Source: Fodinibius salsisoli (lineage in GTDB: Bacteria > Bacteroidota > Rhodothermia > Balneolales > Balneolaceae). From it: 64,000 nucleotides of DNA. Location: positions 62,001-126,000 of the forward strand of contig NZ_JAGGJA010000002.1 of the NCBI RefSeq assembly GCF_026229185.1, given 5' to 3'. A program made the position numbers and the translations under genes. Under the pieces are notes generated by a model, which worked only from the letters and a program-made list of their open reading frames with translations, had not been told where the DNA came from and did no database searches. This document shows, in pieces, positions 8,453-18,232 of this stretch; the first letter of the stretch is position 1; each line of letters begins with the position of its first letter.

Positions 8453-9007
8453 CTAACGATCCATCCGGTTAAATTCCTTCCGGGTCAACCGATACTGGAC
8501 GACATCAATATACTCCTCGCCTTTCCGAATATGTTCGACGAGCTCTGCTTCTTTGACCATGCCATTCTTGGTCATCACCTTTCCTGAAGCTGGATTCTTA
8601 ACCATATGGAAGGCAAAAATTTTATTAAGCTCAAGCTCGTTAAATCCAAATTCCAACACCGCTTCTACCCCTTCTGTAATATAACCCTTACTCCAGAAGG
8701 GCTCTCCCAGCCAAAATCCGAGTTCAGCACGATTAAACCGCTTATTAACCTTTAATCCAATGCCGCCCATTACCTTATCAGTCTGCAGCGAACAAATGCC
8801 AAAAACATAGTGCCTCTCTTCAGAAAAGCCCTCATGGGCGGTAGCAAGCCAGGAAACAGCATCCTTCTCCCCGTACGGAAAAGGCATATTCAGGGTCATT
8901 TCTTCAATTTTTGGATTATTGGCATATTGCACAATACGGTCGATATCTCGCGCCATCAGTTGGCGCAATCGCAGCCTGTCGGTCTCTAAAACCGGAAATT
9001 CTTTCAT
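8453..9007 (-). CDS. GNAT family N-acetyltransferase (RimJ/RimL type)
   Basis: 184 residues of one GNAT_3 domain. ETDRLRLRQLMARDID near the start is the classic RimJ/RimL opening. AELGFWLGEPFWSKGYITEGVEAVLEFGFNEL is the acetyl-CoA binding region (motif A), and NPASGKVMTKNGMVKEAEL is motif B. Such enzymes acetylate protein N-termini or small amines; the substrate is not predictable. ATG at 9007 is the only good start. It is monocistronic and convergent with murA. Confidence 0.88.
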   Translation of the reverse strand: MKEFPVLETDRLRLRQLMARDIDRIVQYANNPKIEEMTLNMPFPYGEKDAVSWLATAHEGFSEERHYVFGICSLQTDKVMGGIGLKVNKRFNRAELGFWLGEPFWSKGYITEGVEAVLEFGFNELELNKIFAFHMVKNPASGKVMTKNGMVKEAELVEHIRKGEEYIDVVQYRLTRKEFNRMDR

Positions 9008-9491
9008 CCCAAGTGACTCTATTTCTTTAAAAAACGCATTAATTCAAAATAGTGAAATGAAAGAAGCAAATCGAACATTACGTTTACATAATAGCAAAAC
9101 TACTTGTATATTAATGTAATGTTTCTTCAGTATTCAGAGATTTTAAACAATTTTTTAGGTTTACCTTTGCAGCGACTCTCAGCTACTCGAGTATTTATGA
9201 TCTTTATTGACCTTGTTATAAGTCAATTTCTTATTTCTTTGTACCACTTGGTGGATACTATAGCATCCACTGTGGCTGATGAGTATGCTCCGCAAACAAG
9301 CTCTTTTACTGAAAATACAAGAATTGTACAACCAAATTTTTATCCTAATAGGAATTATAATATAGCGGTTGCTGCACCTCCGCTGTTGCAATTGAATGTT
9401 AATACTGCTTTATCTGTAATGATGACAATTAATTATTTGAACAGGACATTAAGGCCGGGGATCAGCAGCTGCTCGAAAGAAGAGTATTTCA
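9008..9491 (+). other. long region upstream of RNase E/G, with possible promoter
   Basis: 484 bases without a convincing gene; the open frames across it have poor coding character. At 9162-9169 TACCTTTG fits the Bacteroidota-type -7 box (TAnnTTTG), although no clear TTG lies at the usual upstream spacing. If used, it would give the RNase gene a leader of roughly 315 bases. In Escherichia coli the rne leader is of similar length and mediates autoregulation; whether that holds here is unknown. Confidence 0.35.
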
Positions 9492-11243
9492 ATGAAAAAT
9501 CAAATCATTATTCACGCTTCGGGAAAGCAGACCCGGATAGCGTTGCTGGAAAACGGCGAACTTGCCCAACTATTTATAGAGTCTGATGAAAACCAACGTA
9601 CCGTTGGCAACATCTATTTAGCGAATGTCCACAAGGTAATGAGTGGTATTCGTGCGGCTTTTATTGATATGGGGACGCCCAAAGATGCCTTTCTGCACTT
9701 TTCTGATGCCGGTGACCACCTGAAAGATTACGTGCAAATGCTGAATGGCAAAGATGCTATTCAAAAGAATGTTCGGGACGACCTTAAGAAGACGAACTTT
9801 AATAAGATCCCGAATTATGAGAAGCAGAAATGGGCCGGCAAAATGTTACGTCCGGGCCAGCAGCTCATGGTGCAAATCGTTAAGGAGCCTATTGGTTCCA
9901 AAGGTCCCCGCGTCTCTACGGATATTACCGTTGCCGGGCGTTTTCTGGTGCTTATCCCGATGGGCGAATATATTGCGGTATCACGGAAAATCAACAACTA
10001 CAAAGAGCGCCGACGCTTGAAAAGTGCCGTTGGATCTATGCTCCCCGATGGATTTGGAGTCATCATCCGAACAGTGGCCAAGGGCAAAGACAAGGAAGCC
10101 ATCGAAGATGATATGCGTAATGTTCTCAAGAAATGGGAGCGCATTTTAGAACGACTGGAGACCGCTCAGCCCCCCGAACTGCTGTACAAGGATTTGGATA
10201 TGACCGAAAGCCTGGTCCGTGATCTTTTTGCTAAGCAGTACGACCGCGTACTGGTGGATGATCCGGATATGCATAAGCAGATAAAGTCTTATGTAAGCCA
10301 GGTTGCTCCACAGATGATCCCCAATGTGGAACTCTATAATGGCCGCGAGCATATCTTTGACTTTATGAAGGTAGCCAAAGACGTGGACTCTATCTTTAGC
10401 CCACGTGTGCGTATGCCATCAGGCGGGTACCTGATACTTGAACAGACGGAAGCCATGTATGTGGTGGATGTCAACTCGGGACCCTATGCCGCCAAGAAGA
10501 AGCAGGAAGACAACTCGCTGAAAACGAACCTGGAGGCTGCCCGTGAGGTTGCCAAGCAGCTTCGCCTGCGCGATATTGGGGGAATTATTGTCGTTGACTT
10601 TATTGACCTCCGCAGCGGCAAGAATCGAAAGAAAATCTATGACGAGCTCAAAAAAGAGTTTAAAAAAGACCCTGCCAAGACCAACGTTATTGGAATGAGC
10701 GACTTTGGGCTGGTTCAAATAACGCGCCAGCGTATCCGCCCAAGCGTAGTCAACTCTGTTTCCAAGCTGTGCCCCACCTGTGGTGGGTCCGGGAATGTAG
10801 TGACTCAAAATACCATCATCGCCGACCTGGATGCCTGGCTTAGTAAATTCCGCACCACTACGGACTACCGCGCTGTAGACATTTATATTAATCCTTATCT
10901 TAAAGCCTATTTGGAGCAAGGTTTTCCCAGCATCAAGTGGAAATGGATGTTCCGCTATTGGCTTAAGATTTCGCTTATAGCTGACGATACGGTATCTCTT
11001 AACGAATATAAGGCTACCATCGCTGGCTCCGATATCGACATTACGGATGTTGTAATGCAAGAAAAAGATATTGATGAACTTATCGGAAATAATGAAGACA
11101 AAGCGATTGCTTCTGCCAAGAACCGCAAAAACCTTGACTATTATAAAAAAGGAAATAATGGCAGCAAGGAAAAGGATACCCGCAAGCCCCGGCCTACCCG
11201 ATCCAAGCGGTCCAAATCTAAGTATTACAAGAATTCGAATTAA
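9492..11243 (+). CDS. rng: ribonuclease E/G family protein
   Basis: 583 residues. The N-terminal part holds an S1-like RNA-binding domain (GNIYLANVHKVMSGIRAAFIDMG, about 40-62), interrupted by an insert, then the RNase-H-like and DNase-I-like catalytic parts. The Mg2+ ligands are visible as DVNSG (Asp326) and VVDFIDL (Asp369). CPTCGGSG (Cys427, Cys430) is the zinc-link that joins protomers. The C-terminal 70 residues are basic and low in complexity (RKPRPTRSKRSKSK), a likely RNA-contact tail. The family processes rRNA and starts mRNA decay. The length is nearer RNase G than RNase E. hslV follows after 42 bases. Confidence 0.94.
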   Translation: MKNQIIIHASGKQTRIALLENGELAQLFIESDENQRTVGNIYLANVHKVMSGIRAAFIDMGTPKDAFLHFSDAGDHLKDYVQMLNGKDAIQKNVRDDLKKTNFNKIPNYEKQKWAGKMLRPGQQLMVQIVKEPIGSKGPRVSTDITVAGRFLVLIPMGEYIAVSRKINNYKERRRLKSAVGSMLPDGFGVIIRTVAKGKDKEAIEDDMRNVLKKWERILERLETAQPPELLYKDLDMTESLVRDLFAKQYDRVLVDDPDMHKQIKSYVSQVAPQMIPNVELYNGREHIFDFMKVAKDVDSIFSPRVRMPSGGYLILEQTEAMYVVDVNSGPYAAKKKQEDNSLKTNLEAAREVAKQLRLRDIGGIIVVDFIDLRSGKNRKKIYDELKKEFKKDPAKTNVIGMSDFGLVQITRQRIRPSVVNSVSKLCPTCGGSGNVVTQNTIIADLDAWLSKFRTTTDYRAVDIYINPYLKAYLEQGFPSIKWKWMFRYWLKISLIADDTVSLNEYKATIAGSDIDITDVVMQEKDIDELIGNNEDKAIASAKNRKNLDYYKKGNNGSKEKDTRKPRPTRSKRSKSKYYKNSN

Positions 11244-11285
11244 GAAATCTAATCTTCTTTTTAGAAACTTACGTATCTGTTTACT

Positions 11286-11834
11286 ATGAGTATAGCTGAT
11301 TTAAAAGCAACAACAGTGGTGGGTATTATCCATAACGGAGAAGCTGCCATCGCGGGAGACGGTCAGGCTACGATGGGTGAGACCGTGATGAAAGCCACCG
11401 TCAATAAGGTTCGTCATCTGTATGATGGCAAAATTGCTGCCGGTTTCGCCGGTTCTACTGCCGATGCCTTTACCCTCTTTGAGAAGTATGAAGAGAAATT
11501 AAAGCAGTATAACGGCAACCTGCAACGTGCCGCTGTAGAGATGGCCAAAGAATGGCGTAACGATAAATTTTTACGCAAGCTTGAGGCTTTGCTGATCGTT
11601 ATGAGTAAGGAAAAGGCATTGCTCATCTCGGGCCAGGGCGATGTTATTGAACCCGATGACCAAATTTTAACCATTGGAAGCGGCGGCTCTTATGCCCTTG
11701 CGGCGGCCCGTGCGCTAAAAGAAAGTGCCCCGAATTTATCGGCTCGCGAGATTGCTGAAAAATCACTCCATCTTGCCGCTGATATCTGTATTTATACGAA
11801 TCACAACTTGAGTATCTTAGAACTTGAAGACTAA
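11286..11834 (+). CDS. hslV: ATP-dependent protease subunit HslV
   Basis: 182 residues, the standard size for the bacterial proteasome-like peptidase. After a short propeptide the mature N-terminus is TTVVGI (Thr9, catalytic nucleophile), followed by [19 protein letters not shown] and the late [14 protein letters not shown] motif. HslV forms a dodecamer capped by HslU hexamers and degrades misfolded and regulatory proteins in the cytoplasm. The stop lies 7 bases before the preferred hslU start, so the two form one operon. Confidence 0.97.
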   Translation: MSIADLKATTVVGIIHNGEAAIAGDGQATMGETVMKATVNKVRHLYDGKIAAGFAGSTADAFTLFEKYEEKLKQYNGNLQRAAVEMAKEWRNDKFLRKLEALLIVMSKEKALLISGQGDVIEPDDQILTIGSGGSYALAAARALKESAPNLSAREIAEKSLHLAADICIYTNHNLSILELED

Positions 11835-11841
11835 CAATTCG

Positions 11842-13257
11842 ATGCAAAAGACTGTTCAACATAAGAATTTAACACCACGACAAATTGTGGCCGAGCTGGA
11901 TAAGTATATCGTCGGCCAGGATGAAGCAAAGCGTTCTGTATCTATCGCCCTGCGTAACCGCTGGCGGCGGATGAACGCTGACAAAGAAATCCGGGATGAA
12001 ATTCTCCCCAACAATATCCTGCTTATTGGACCTACCGGCGTTGGAAAGACCGAAATTGCCCGCCGACTGGCCAAACTTGCTGAGGCTCCCTTTATGAAGG
12101 TAGAAGCCAGTAAGTTTACTGAAGTTGGATATGTGGGACGTGACGTAGAATCCATGATCCGCGACCTGACCGATATTGCTATCAACATGGTGAAGACGGA
12201 GATGCAGGAACGCGTTAAAGAAAAAGCGGAGAAAGTTGTAGAAAAACGTATTCTCGACATCCTTATTCCGCCGGTTACCCAACCTTCGAACGACTCTGCT
12301 GGTTTTCAAAAGGACGATAACTTTAACCCCGAGCAAGCCTCGGACCAAGAGCTTAATAAGCGTACACGCGAAAAGTTCCGGGAAAAACTGCAGAATGGCG
12401 AGCTCGAAGATCGCGAAATAGAGATTGAAGTCCAGAAGTCCAGCAAGGCCCCGATGATGCAGGTATTCGGTCCCCAGGGCGGCATGGAAGAGATGGGCAT
12501 CAATCTGCAGGATATGCTTGGCAATTTAGGTGGACAGCAGAAGTCCAAGCGCACAGTCACGATCGAAGAAGCCCGTGAACTGCTGCTTGAGGAAGAAGCC
12601 GAAAAACTTATTGACCATGATGCTGCTGTCCAAGAAGCGCTTGAACGCGTGCAAAAGCACGGCATTGTATTTATTGACGAAATCGATAAAGTTGCCGAGT
12701 CCTCTGGTGATGGCAAAGGAGGCGGTGGTCCGGATGTAAGCCGACAAGGCGTACAGCGCGACCTGCTCCCCATTGTAGAAGGAAGTAATGTTTCGACCAA
12801 GCACGGCATGGTAAAGACAGATCACATCCTGTTTATTGGCTCAGGAGCCTTCCACGTGTCCAAGCCATCGGACCTTATCCCAGAGCTACAGGGACGATTT
12901 CCTATTCGTGTGGAACTGAACTCACTGACCGAACAAGACTTCTTCGATATCCTGACGCAGCCCAAGAATGCTCTTACCAAGCAGTACCAGGCGATGCTTA
13001 AGTCAGAAGGCGTGGAGGTAGAATTTACCCAAGAGGCAATCAAGGAAGTGGCGGCTATCGCTGCGCAAGTCAATGAACGGGTCGAAAATATTGGCGCTCG
13101 TCGTCTGCATACTATACTCTCCTCCCTACTGGATGAGCTCCTTTTTGCTATTCCCGACGACATCAGCTCGGGCGATATCACTATCGATCAGGAGTATGTG
13201 AACAAACAGCTGGATAATCTTGTTAAGGATAAAGATTTAAGCCAATATATTTTATAA
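11842..13257 (+). CDS. hslU: ATP-dependent protease ATPase subunit HslU
   Basis: 471 residues of an AAA+ unfoldase. [22 protein letters not shown] opens the domain. Walker A is GPTGVGKT (about 63-70) and Walker B is [10 protein letters not shown]. The I-domain between them is long and charged, and the protein ends in DLSQYIL, the tail that docks into HslV. A TTG at 11824 would extend the frame into hslV, but the ATG at 11842 gives the usual N-terminus and is preferred. It unfolds substrates using ATP and passes them to HslV. Confidence 0.97.
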   Translation: MQKTVQHKNLTPRQIVAELDKYIVGQDEAKRSVSIALRNRWRRMNADKEIRDEILPNNILLIGPTGVGKTEIARRLAKLAEAPFMKVEASKFTEVGYVGRDVESMIRDLTDIAINMVKTEMQERVKEKAEKVVEKRILDILIPPVTQPSNDSAGFQKDDNFNPEQASDQELNKRTREKFREKLQNGELEDREIEIEVQKSSKAPMMQVFGPQGGMEEMGINLQDMLGNLGGQQKSKRTVTIEEARELLLEEEAEKLIDHDAAVQEALERVQKHGIVFIDEIDKVAESSGDGKGGGGPDVSRQGVQRDLLPIVEGSNVSTKHGMVKTDHILFIGSGAFHVSKPSDLIPELQGRFPIRVELNSLTEQDFFDILTQPKNALTKQYQAMLKSEGVEVEFTQEAIKEVAAIAAQVNERVENIGARRLHTILSSLLDELLFAIPDDISSGDITIDQEYVNKQLDNLVKDKDLSQYIL

Positions 13258-13392
13258 TAGTGTAGAGGTGTTAAATGCAGTTAAACGTTTTATATTAAAA
13301 TATATCGGCAAGTCAATTAATTGAATAATTAATTAGCTTAGCGCACGTTTAAAAATCTCTATAGCTAAATAACGATTAAGTATAGAATCATT

Positions 13393-15294
13393 ATGAGCGT
13401 CAAAAAATTTTTAGCCCCCAATGTTGCAATTCTTATTGCGCTTTCCATCTTCTGGTTTGCCGGAGTGGAGACCGTCGTTCAGAACGGTGATGAGGATCAG
13501 AAAAACATCAAAAAATATGCCCAGACCCAACAGCGTATTATTGATAATTATGTTGATCCTATTAACCTAACAAGCCTTTATAAAAGCAGCATCAAGGGTC
13601 TGGTTTCCGGCTTAAAAGACAGTACTATCAACCTCAAAGATACGCCCCTGGATACCACCTCCAATCCAAAAGTTGATGGACTTAGTGAGTCGATCCAGCT
13701 CTTTGAGCGCGCTTATAAATATCTGTCCAATAACTTTCCGGATGAGGATATGACCAAAAATACCGAGAATGCGCTTGAGAGTATGTTTCGGTCCCTCGAT
13801 CCCCATTCCATTTATATTGAGCCCAAAACCAGTGATGCCATTGAGGATGAGTTTGCCGGCAAATTTCAGGGTGTGGGTATCCAATTTAATGTCATCCAGG
13901 ATACCATAACGGTAGTTACTGCCATTTCCGGTGGGCCGAGTGATCAGTTGGGCATCCAATCGGGCGACCGCATTATCGCTATAGATGACAGCAGCGCCAT
14001 CGGGTTTAGCAATGAAGATGTTCGTAACAGCCTGCGCGGTCCCAAAGGCTCGAAGGTAGATGTCACGATCAAGAGACCGCACGAAAAAGAACTTTTAGAA
14101 TTTACCATCACCCGCGATGATATCCCGCTTTATACGGTCGATACTTCCTATATGCTGGACCAGCAGACCGGTTATGTAAAAATCAATCGTTTTGCGGCTA
14201 CCACGCACGAGGAATTCATGGATGCTATGAAAGGTCTTCGTGAAAAAGGCATGGGGCGTGCTGTTATCGATCTGAGGGGAAATCCGGGAGGATACCTGGG
14301 ACAGGCCATTGCCATTTCGGAAGAATTCTTCCCACGCGGTACCAAAATTGTTTCTACCAAAAGCCGCCATAGCCGTTTTACCAGCGCCTATTTTTCACGG
14401 CGTGATGGCAAGTTCAAAGACCTGCCGGTTATCGTGCTTGTCAATGAAGGATCTGCTTCGGCCAGTGAAATTGTGAGTGGAGCCATACAGGATCACGACC
14501 GCGGTTTAATCGTCGGTCAGCGAACCTACGGCAAAGGGCTGGTACAGCAGCAGTACGAGCTGGTGGATAAGAGTAATATTCGCGTTACCATTTCGAAATA
14601 TTACACCCCTTCGGGGCGGCTCATCCAAAAACCCTATTCCGAGAAAGGAGGCACTGAATATGCCTATGAGATCTATAAACGAAGTTCAAATGCCAAGAGT
14701 GATGTGCAAGAGTTTCTTTCGCACGTTCCGGATTCACTGCGCTTCTCCACCGATGCGGGGCGTAATGTATATGGAGGCGGAGGTATCGTACCCGATCATA
14801 TTGTCCAGGAAGACACCTCACAATCGGCCGCGGTCTTAAACTATATGCGCCGTAAAGGGGTTGGTTTTGACTACGTTCGGAACTACCTTGATGACAATGG
14901 GGAATCCTTCCGCTCGAAGTGGGAAAATGACTATCAGCGATTCCGTCAGGAGTTTAAGTGGTCGGATAAGGATATGACAACCGTGTTCAACAACCTCAAG
15001 GAGAATAACCTTGTGGTAAGCGATAGCGACACTCTTAAAAAACCTGACTTTAAGTCCGACACCTTATACATCCCCCAAAATCACTGGGAGCAAGTATCAT
15101 GGATGTCTGAAGGTGCTATGAAAGCCCGACTAGCATTGCAAGTATGGGGCTTGAAAAAGTATTATCCCGTGATTAATGATGTGTTTGACAATACCCTTGA
15201 AAAAGCCATGGGGTTATGGGATGAGGTCACTCAGCTGAAAGAATATGCGGCCAATCATACGAATGAATCTCAAAATAAGATAGAGTTTGAATAA
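13393..15294 (+). CDS. S41 family C-terminal processing peptidase
   Basis: 633 residues. An uncleaved N-terminal anchor (VAILIALSIFWFAGV) suggests periplasmic membrane tethering. A PDZ domain lies at about 150-240 (FQGVGIQFNVIQDTITVV, GIQSGDRIIAIDD). The S41 catalytic domain follows, with the Ser-Lys dyad in NEGSASASEIVSG (Ser356) and TYGKGL (Lys381). The extra 170 residues after the catalytic core are typical of Bacteroidota-like CtpA proteins. The family trims C-termini of envelope proteins. It has its own AT-rich 135-base upstream region, so it is probably transcribed separately from hslVU. Confidence 0.93.
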   Translation: MSVKKFLAPNVAILIALSIFWFAGVETVVQNGDEDQKNIKKYAQTQQRIIDNYVDPINLTSLYKSSIKGLVSGLKDSTINLKDTPLDTTSNPKVDGLSESIQLFERAYKYLSNNFPDEDMTKNTENALESMFRSLDPHSIYIEPKTSDAIEDEFAGKFQGVGIQFNVIQDTITVVTAISGGPSDQLGIQSGDRIIAIDDSSAIGFSNEDVRNSLRGPKGSKVDVTIKRPHEKELLEFTITRDDIPLYTVDTSYMLDQQTGYVKINRFAATTHEEFMDAMKGLREKGMGRAVIDLRGNPGGYLGQAIAISEEFFPRGTKIVSTKSRHSRFTSAYFSRRDGKFKDLPVIVLVNEGSASASEIVSGAIQDHDRGLIVGQRTYGKGLVQQQYELVDKSNIRVTISKYYTPSGRLIQKPYSEKGGTEYAYEIYKRSSNAKSDVQEFLSHVPDSLRFSTDAGRNVYGGGGIVPDHIVQEDTSQSAAVLNYMRRKGVGFDYVRNYLDDNGESFRSKWENDYQRFRQEFKWSDKDMTTVFNNLKENNLVVSDSDTLKKPDFKSDTLYIPQNHWEQVSWMSEGAMKARLALQVWGLKKYYPVINDVFDNTLEKAMGLWDEVTQLKEYAANHTNESQNKIEFE

Positions 15295-15316
15295 ACGCAG
15301 GAACTCATTTTCTGAT

Positions 15317-15344
15317 AAAAGCCCGGCTACTTGGTCGGGCTTTT
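15317..15344. terminator. bidirectional intrinsic terminator
   Basis: AAAAGCCCG, a 10-base loop and CGGGCTTTT followed by further T residues. It lies between the convergent S41 peptidase (+) and rsmE (-), and the A- and T-rich flanks make it functional in both directions. Confidence 0.92.
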
Positions 15345-15349
15345 TTATT

Positions 15350-16051
15350 TCAGGAAAGAAATTGGCTCATCAAGGCTACTACTGCGGTCTCTGCTCGTAA
15401 GCGATGGCTTCCTAATGAAGCAAGCTCAGCACCGGCGTCAACCATTTTGTCTACTTCTGCATCTGCAAATCCACCTTCCGGCCCTACCATTAATAAAATG
15501 GGTTGGTCCTTACCTTCAGCCAAGTGAGCAAAAGACATTTTGGAAGGACTTACTTTTTCATGAGCCAGTACACATTGGGCTTCAGGGAAAGACGCTATCA
15601 CCTCCTCAATTGAATGAAAAAGAGTGACTTCTGGCCGCCATGTCCGCAGGCTCTGTTTCATCGCAGAAAGTGTGATAGACTCCAGACGATCCATCCGAAC
15701 GTTTTCCTTGATGGTCCGACGGCTTCGAAACAACGCAATGTGTGCGGCTCCCAGCTCAACGGCTTTTTCAACCGCAAACTCCAGACGATCACGCTTCTTG
15801 ATGATCCCCATCCCCAGTAGCAGTTCCGGTTGGGGCTTGTCAAAATACTGCGACTCCTGAATCTCAATTTGCACCGACTGCTTCGTAATTCTCCGTATAG
15901 GGCCCTCGTACCGTCCGCCTTTTCCATCCACAATGACCAGCTGATCCCCCTCGCGGGCACGCATCACTTTTGAAGCATGCCGAGCTTCCTGATCGAGAAG
16001 TTCGGCCGCTGTGCCATGAATTTGGGCGGGTGGGGCATAATAAATATTCAT
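15350..16051 (-). CDS. rsmE: 16S rRNA (uracil(1498)-N(3))-methyltransferase
   Basis: 233 residues with the N-terminal PUA-like RNA-binding domain (HASKVMRAREGDQLVIVDGKG) and a SPOUT C-terminal domain. The SAM-binding knot signatures are LLMVGPEGGFADAEV and SLGSHRLRAETAVVALMS. It should methylate N3 of the 16S rRNA uridine equivalent to E. coli U1498. The start overlaps the stop of the upstream BFD gene by 4 bases (ATGA type), so the two are translationally coupled. Confidence 0.95.
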   Translation of the reverse strand: MNIYYAPPAQIHGTAAELLDQEARHASKVMRAREGDQLVIVDGKGGRYEGPIRRITKQSVQIEIQESQYFDKPQPELLLGMGIIKKRDRLEFAVEKAVELGAAHIALFRSRRTIKENVRMDRLESITLSAMKQSLRTWRPEVTLFHSIEEVIASFPEAQCVLAHEKVSPSKMSFAHLAEGKDQPILLMVGPEGGFADAEVDKMVDAGAELASLGSHRLRAETAVVALMSQFLS

Positions 16052-16272
16052 GATACTGAATCTTTTTGGAAAGGTTCACCGGGAAAAAAGCTCAACTGTC
16101 CAGACGTTAATACCTCTTTGATATAGGGGATACAGAGACCGCATCCATTGCTGCAAAAATCATGTTGTTGAAGCTCTTCTACTGAATGGATCTGGTGTTT
16201 CCGGGCAAAAGCTTGCACCTCTTTAAAGGTCCGCCCGTGACAAATGCACCGTGTCACTTTGTTCCCTGCCAT
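16048..16272 (-). CDS. BFD-like [2Fe-2S]-binding small protein
   Basis: 74 residues with four cysteines in the bacterioferritin-associated ferredoxin pattern: CIC early and CSNGCGLC later, followed by IPYIKEVL. These would bind a [2Fe-2S] cluster. In BFD proteins this domain passes electrons to bacterioferritin for iron release; many free-standing versions have unknown partners. It sits between the dCTP deaminase and rsmE with 4-base spacing and a 4-base overlap, so all three form an operon. No bacterioferritin is seen nearby. Confidence 0.85.
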   Translation of the reverse strand: MAGNKVTRCICHGRTFKEVQAFARKHQIHSVEELQQHDFCSNGCGLCIPYIKEVLTSGQLSFFPGEPFQKDSVS

Positions 16273-16276
16273 TGCC

Positions 16277-17485
16277 CTACTGCTTAAAATGCTTTCCTAA
16301 CCGAAGCTCCTGCCCCTGGTAGTTACTTTTGATATCTTCTCCGTAGATAGTTTCCGGAACTTCAGTATTAGGTTCAAACTTCATGCTACAAAAGGTTTGC
16401 CCATCTTCGATAAGGAAGGGCACATCGTGGGAACGTACTTCGAGCACCGCTCGGGCCCCCTGATCTTTAATGCGCCCGCCAAATCCACTGTCAAAAAAAC
16501 CCGCGTAATGAGTTCGGAGTTCTCCGGAGCCCGTATCGTAGGCAATCATCTCAGCAGCCAGGTGTTCCGGGATACGGCAGCGTTCTTTGGATGCAAAAAT
16601 ATAAAAGGCTTCGGGTTCTAAAATCATATGGTCATCATGCTGGGCATAAATAGGCTCCCAGAATTCCGAAACTTCATAGTGGTTAATATTATCCAGGTCG
16701 ATATAATCGCGATGCTTTTTGGCTTTATAGCCCACGATCTGTCCTTTCTTACCGTGCAGATGTACACTTAAAAACAATCCCGCATTCACCTTCAGATCAT
16801 CAACCGGCAGAGGATTGCCATTCTCTTTGAACAGCAACGGATTGGAGCTGTGCGTGCGTAAAATATCCTGATCTGATAACAGCGTATAGCCATGTCGCAG
16901 GCGAAGCTGGTTCAACCGGTGACCGGTTTTAACGCGAATGGGGAACGATTTAGGAACCACTTCGAGGTAGAGCTGCCCCTTATAGCCTGAACGAATTTCT
17001 TCAAACCGGTGCGAATGATCGGTAATCACACGCGTAAATACATCCAGACGGCCCGTTGTACTTTTGGGATTGGCTTTGGCCGACAAATGCTCACCGGATA
17101 TGACGCGATAGCTTGTTCCGTCTTCATTGCCATCAAACAGCGTTTGCTGGGGCGAAATATGCGACGGGAGATGCAGTTTTTCCAGCAGCGGAATAATATA
17201 CACACAATTAGGCTCCAAGATGGCTCCATCGGTGAGGGATATCTCATACTGACTCAACCGCTCCAGCTTATCCTCTACCGTCTCATCTTCGGGCAGAAAA
17301 CTGCATCGCACGCGGTAGGCTTTTTCTCCAAGGCGTAAATCAATGGAGTTAGGCTGGAACTGATCCTCTTCTAAAGGATATCCTTCATCAGCCGAGATGA
17401 TACCTGCCTCTGATAGCAGGCGTAATTTCTGAACCGGCAGGATGCCTTTTGTTCGCAAATAAACTTCTTTTGTGTTGCTGCTCAT
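16277..17485 (-). CDS. dcd: two-domain dCTP deaminase
   Basis: 402 residues, about twice a classical Dcd, with two copies of the dUTPase/Dcd fold. Domain 1 has FQPNSIDLRLG (about 42-52) and SAKANPKSTTGRLDVFTRVI. Domain 2 has FASKERCRIPEHLAAEM, then HYAGFFDSGFGG, the conserved Dcd end motif. A fused double Dcd is known, for example in alphaproteobacteria. The family deaminates dCTP to dUTP, which dUTPase (3334-3777) can convert to dUMP. Gene order is dcd-BFD-rsmE on the minus strand. Confidence 0.88.
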   Translation of the reverse strand: MSSNTKEVYLRTKGILPVQKLRLLSEAGIISADEGYPLEEDQFQPNSIDLRLGEKAYRVRCSFLPEDETVEDKLERLSQYEISLTDGAILEPNCVYIIPLLEKLHLPSHISPQQTLFDGNEDGTSYRVISGEHLSAKANPKSTTGRLDVFTRVITDHSHRFEEIRSGYKGQLYLEVVPKSFPIRVKTGHRLNQLRLRHGYTLLSDQDILRTHSSNPLLFKENGNPLPVDDLKVNAGLFLSVHLHGKKGQIVGYKAKKHRDYIDLDNINHYEVSEFWEPIYAQHDDHMILEPEAFYIFASKERCRIPEHLAAEMIAYDTGSGELRTHYAGFFDSGFGGRIKDQGARAVLEVRSHDVPFLIEDGQTFCSMKFEPNTEVPETIYGEDIKSNYQGQELRLGKHFKQ

Positions 17486-17656
17486 CGAATCAAAAAATTA
17501 AATTTAGTACCAAAATTTCGTTTTCCCGTTCGCGCAAATCTTATATTTTACCGGAAAGCAATCGCTGTGAAATATAGGAATTCAGCAGTCAGAATCCAGA
17601 ATATCTCAAGAATAAATTCTGGTATGGATTTGCGACATATTTAAAATCTATTTACG

Positions 17657-18232
17657 ATGGATATTATCTTCTGGAGCGGTGGAAAAGATGCCTACCTGGC
17701 CTTTGAATACCACCGGCGTAACCATCCGGAACGGCCCCTTCAGCTTTTGACTACCTACGAAGAACAGTCCGGCATTGTTCCCCATCAAAATATTCCCCTT
17801 TCTCATATTCGCAAGCAGGCGGCCCATCTGAAGTTGGAACTCATTGCTGTGCCCCTGCCCCCGGAATGCCCCAATGAAACGTATCTGCAAAAGGTAGAAG
17901 AGGCGCTATCCAAGCAACAAGATATCAATCATCTTGTTTTTGGGGATTGGCACCTGCAGGATATTCGAGCGTGGCGGGAAAAGGTATTTCGCAATATGGG
18001 CTATGACTGCCTCTTTCCCATCTGGGAAAAAAGCATTCACGACTTGTTGCCTATCCTGCAGTTAAAGCCCGTTCGCATTGAAATTAGCGCTGTAAAGGAA
18101 GAATACCAACCGCTATTGAAAGTGGGTGAGCCTTTTGACCAGGCGCTAATGCTTCAACTACAGCACCTGCCCGATATCGACCCTATGGGAGAAAATGGGG
18201 AGTTTCATACAAAACTTATTTTCAAAAAATGA
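17657..18232 (+). CDS. Dph6-related ATP-pyrophosphatase family protein
   Basis: 191 residues. FWSGGKDAYLAFEYHRR at the start is the PP-loop (SGGxDS-like) of adenine nucleotide alpha hydrolases. The C-terminal DPMGENGEFHT is the signature of the Dph6/DUF71 group. LVFGDWHLQDIRAWREKV is the middle motif. Eukaryotic Dph6 ligates ammonia to diphthine. Bacteria lack diphthamide, so bacterial members act on other, mostly unknown substrates. It is monocistronic, with no visible partner genes. Confidence 0.85.
   Translation: MDIIFWSGGKDAYLAFEYHRRNHPERPLQLLTTYEEQSGIVPHQNIPLSHIRKQAAHLKLELIAVPLPPECPNETYLQKVEEALSKQQDINHLVFGDWHLQDIRAWREKVFRNMGYDCLFPIWEKSIHDLLPILQLKPVRIEISAVKEEYQPLLKVGEPFDQALMLQLQHLPDIDPMGENGEFHTKLIFKK

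Noticed and set aside
9104-9586. Open frame of 160 codons overlapping the start of RNase E/G
   Set aside because: It runs through an AT-rich upstream region, has no domain-like pattern, and overlaps the well-supported RNase start in another frame.
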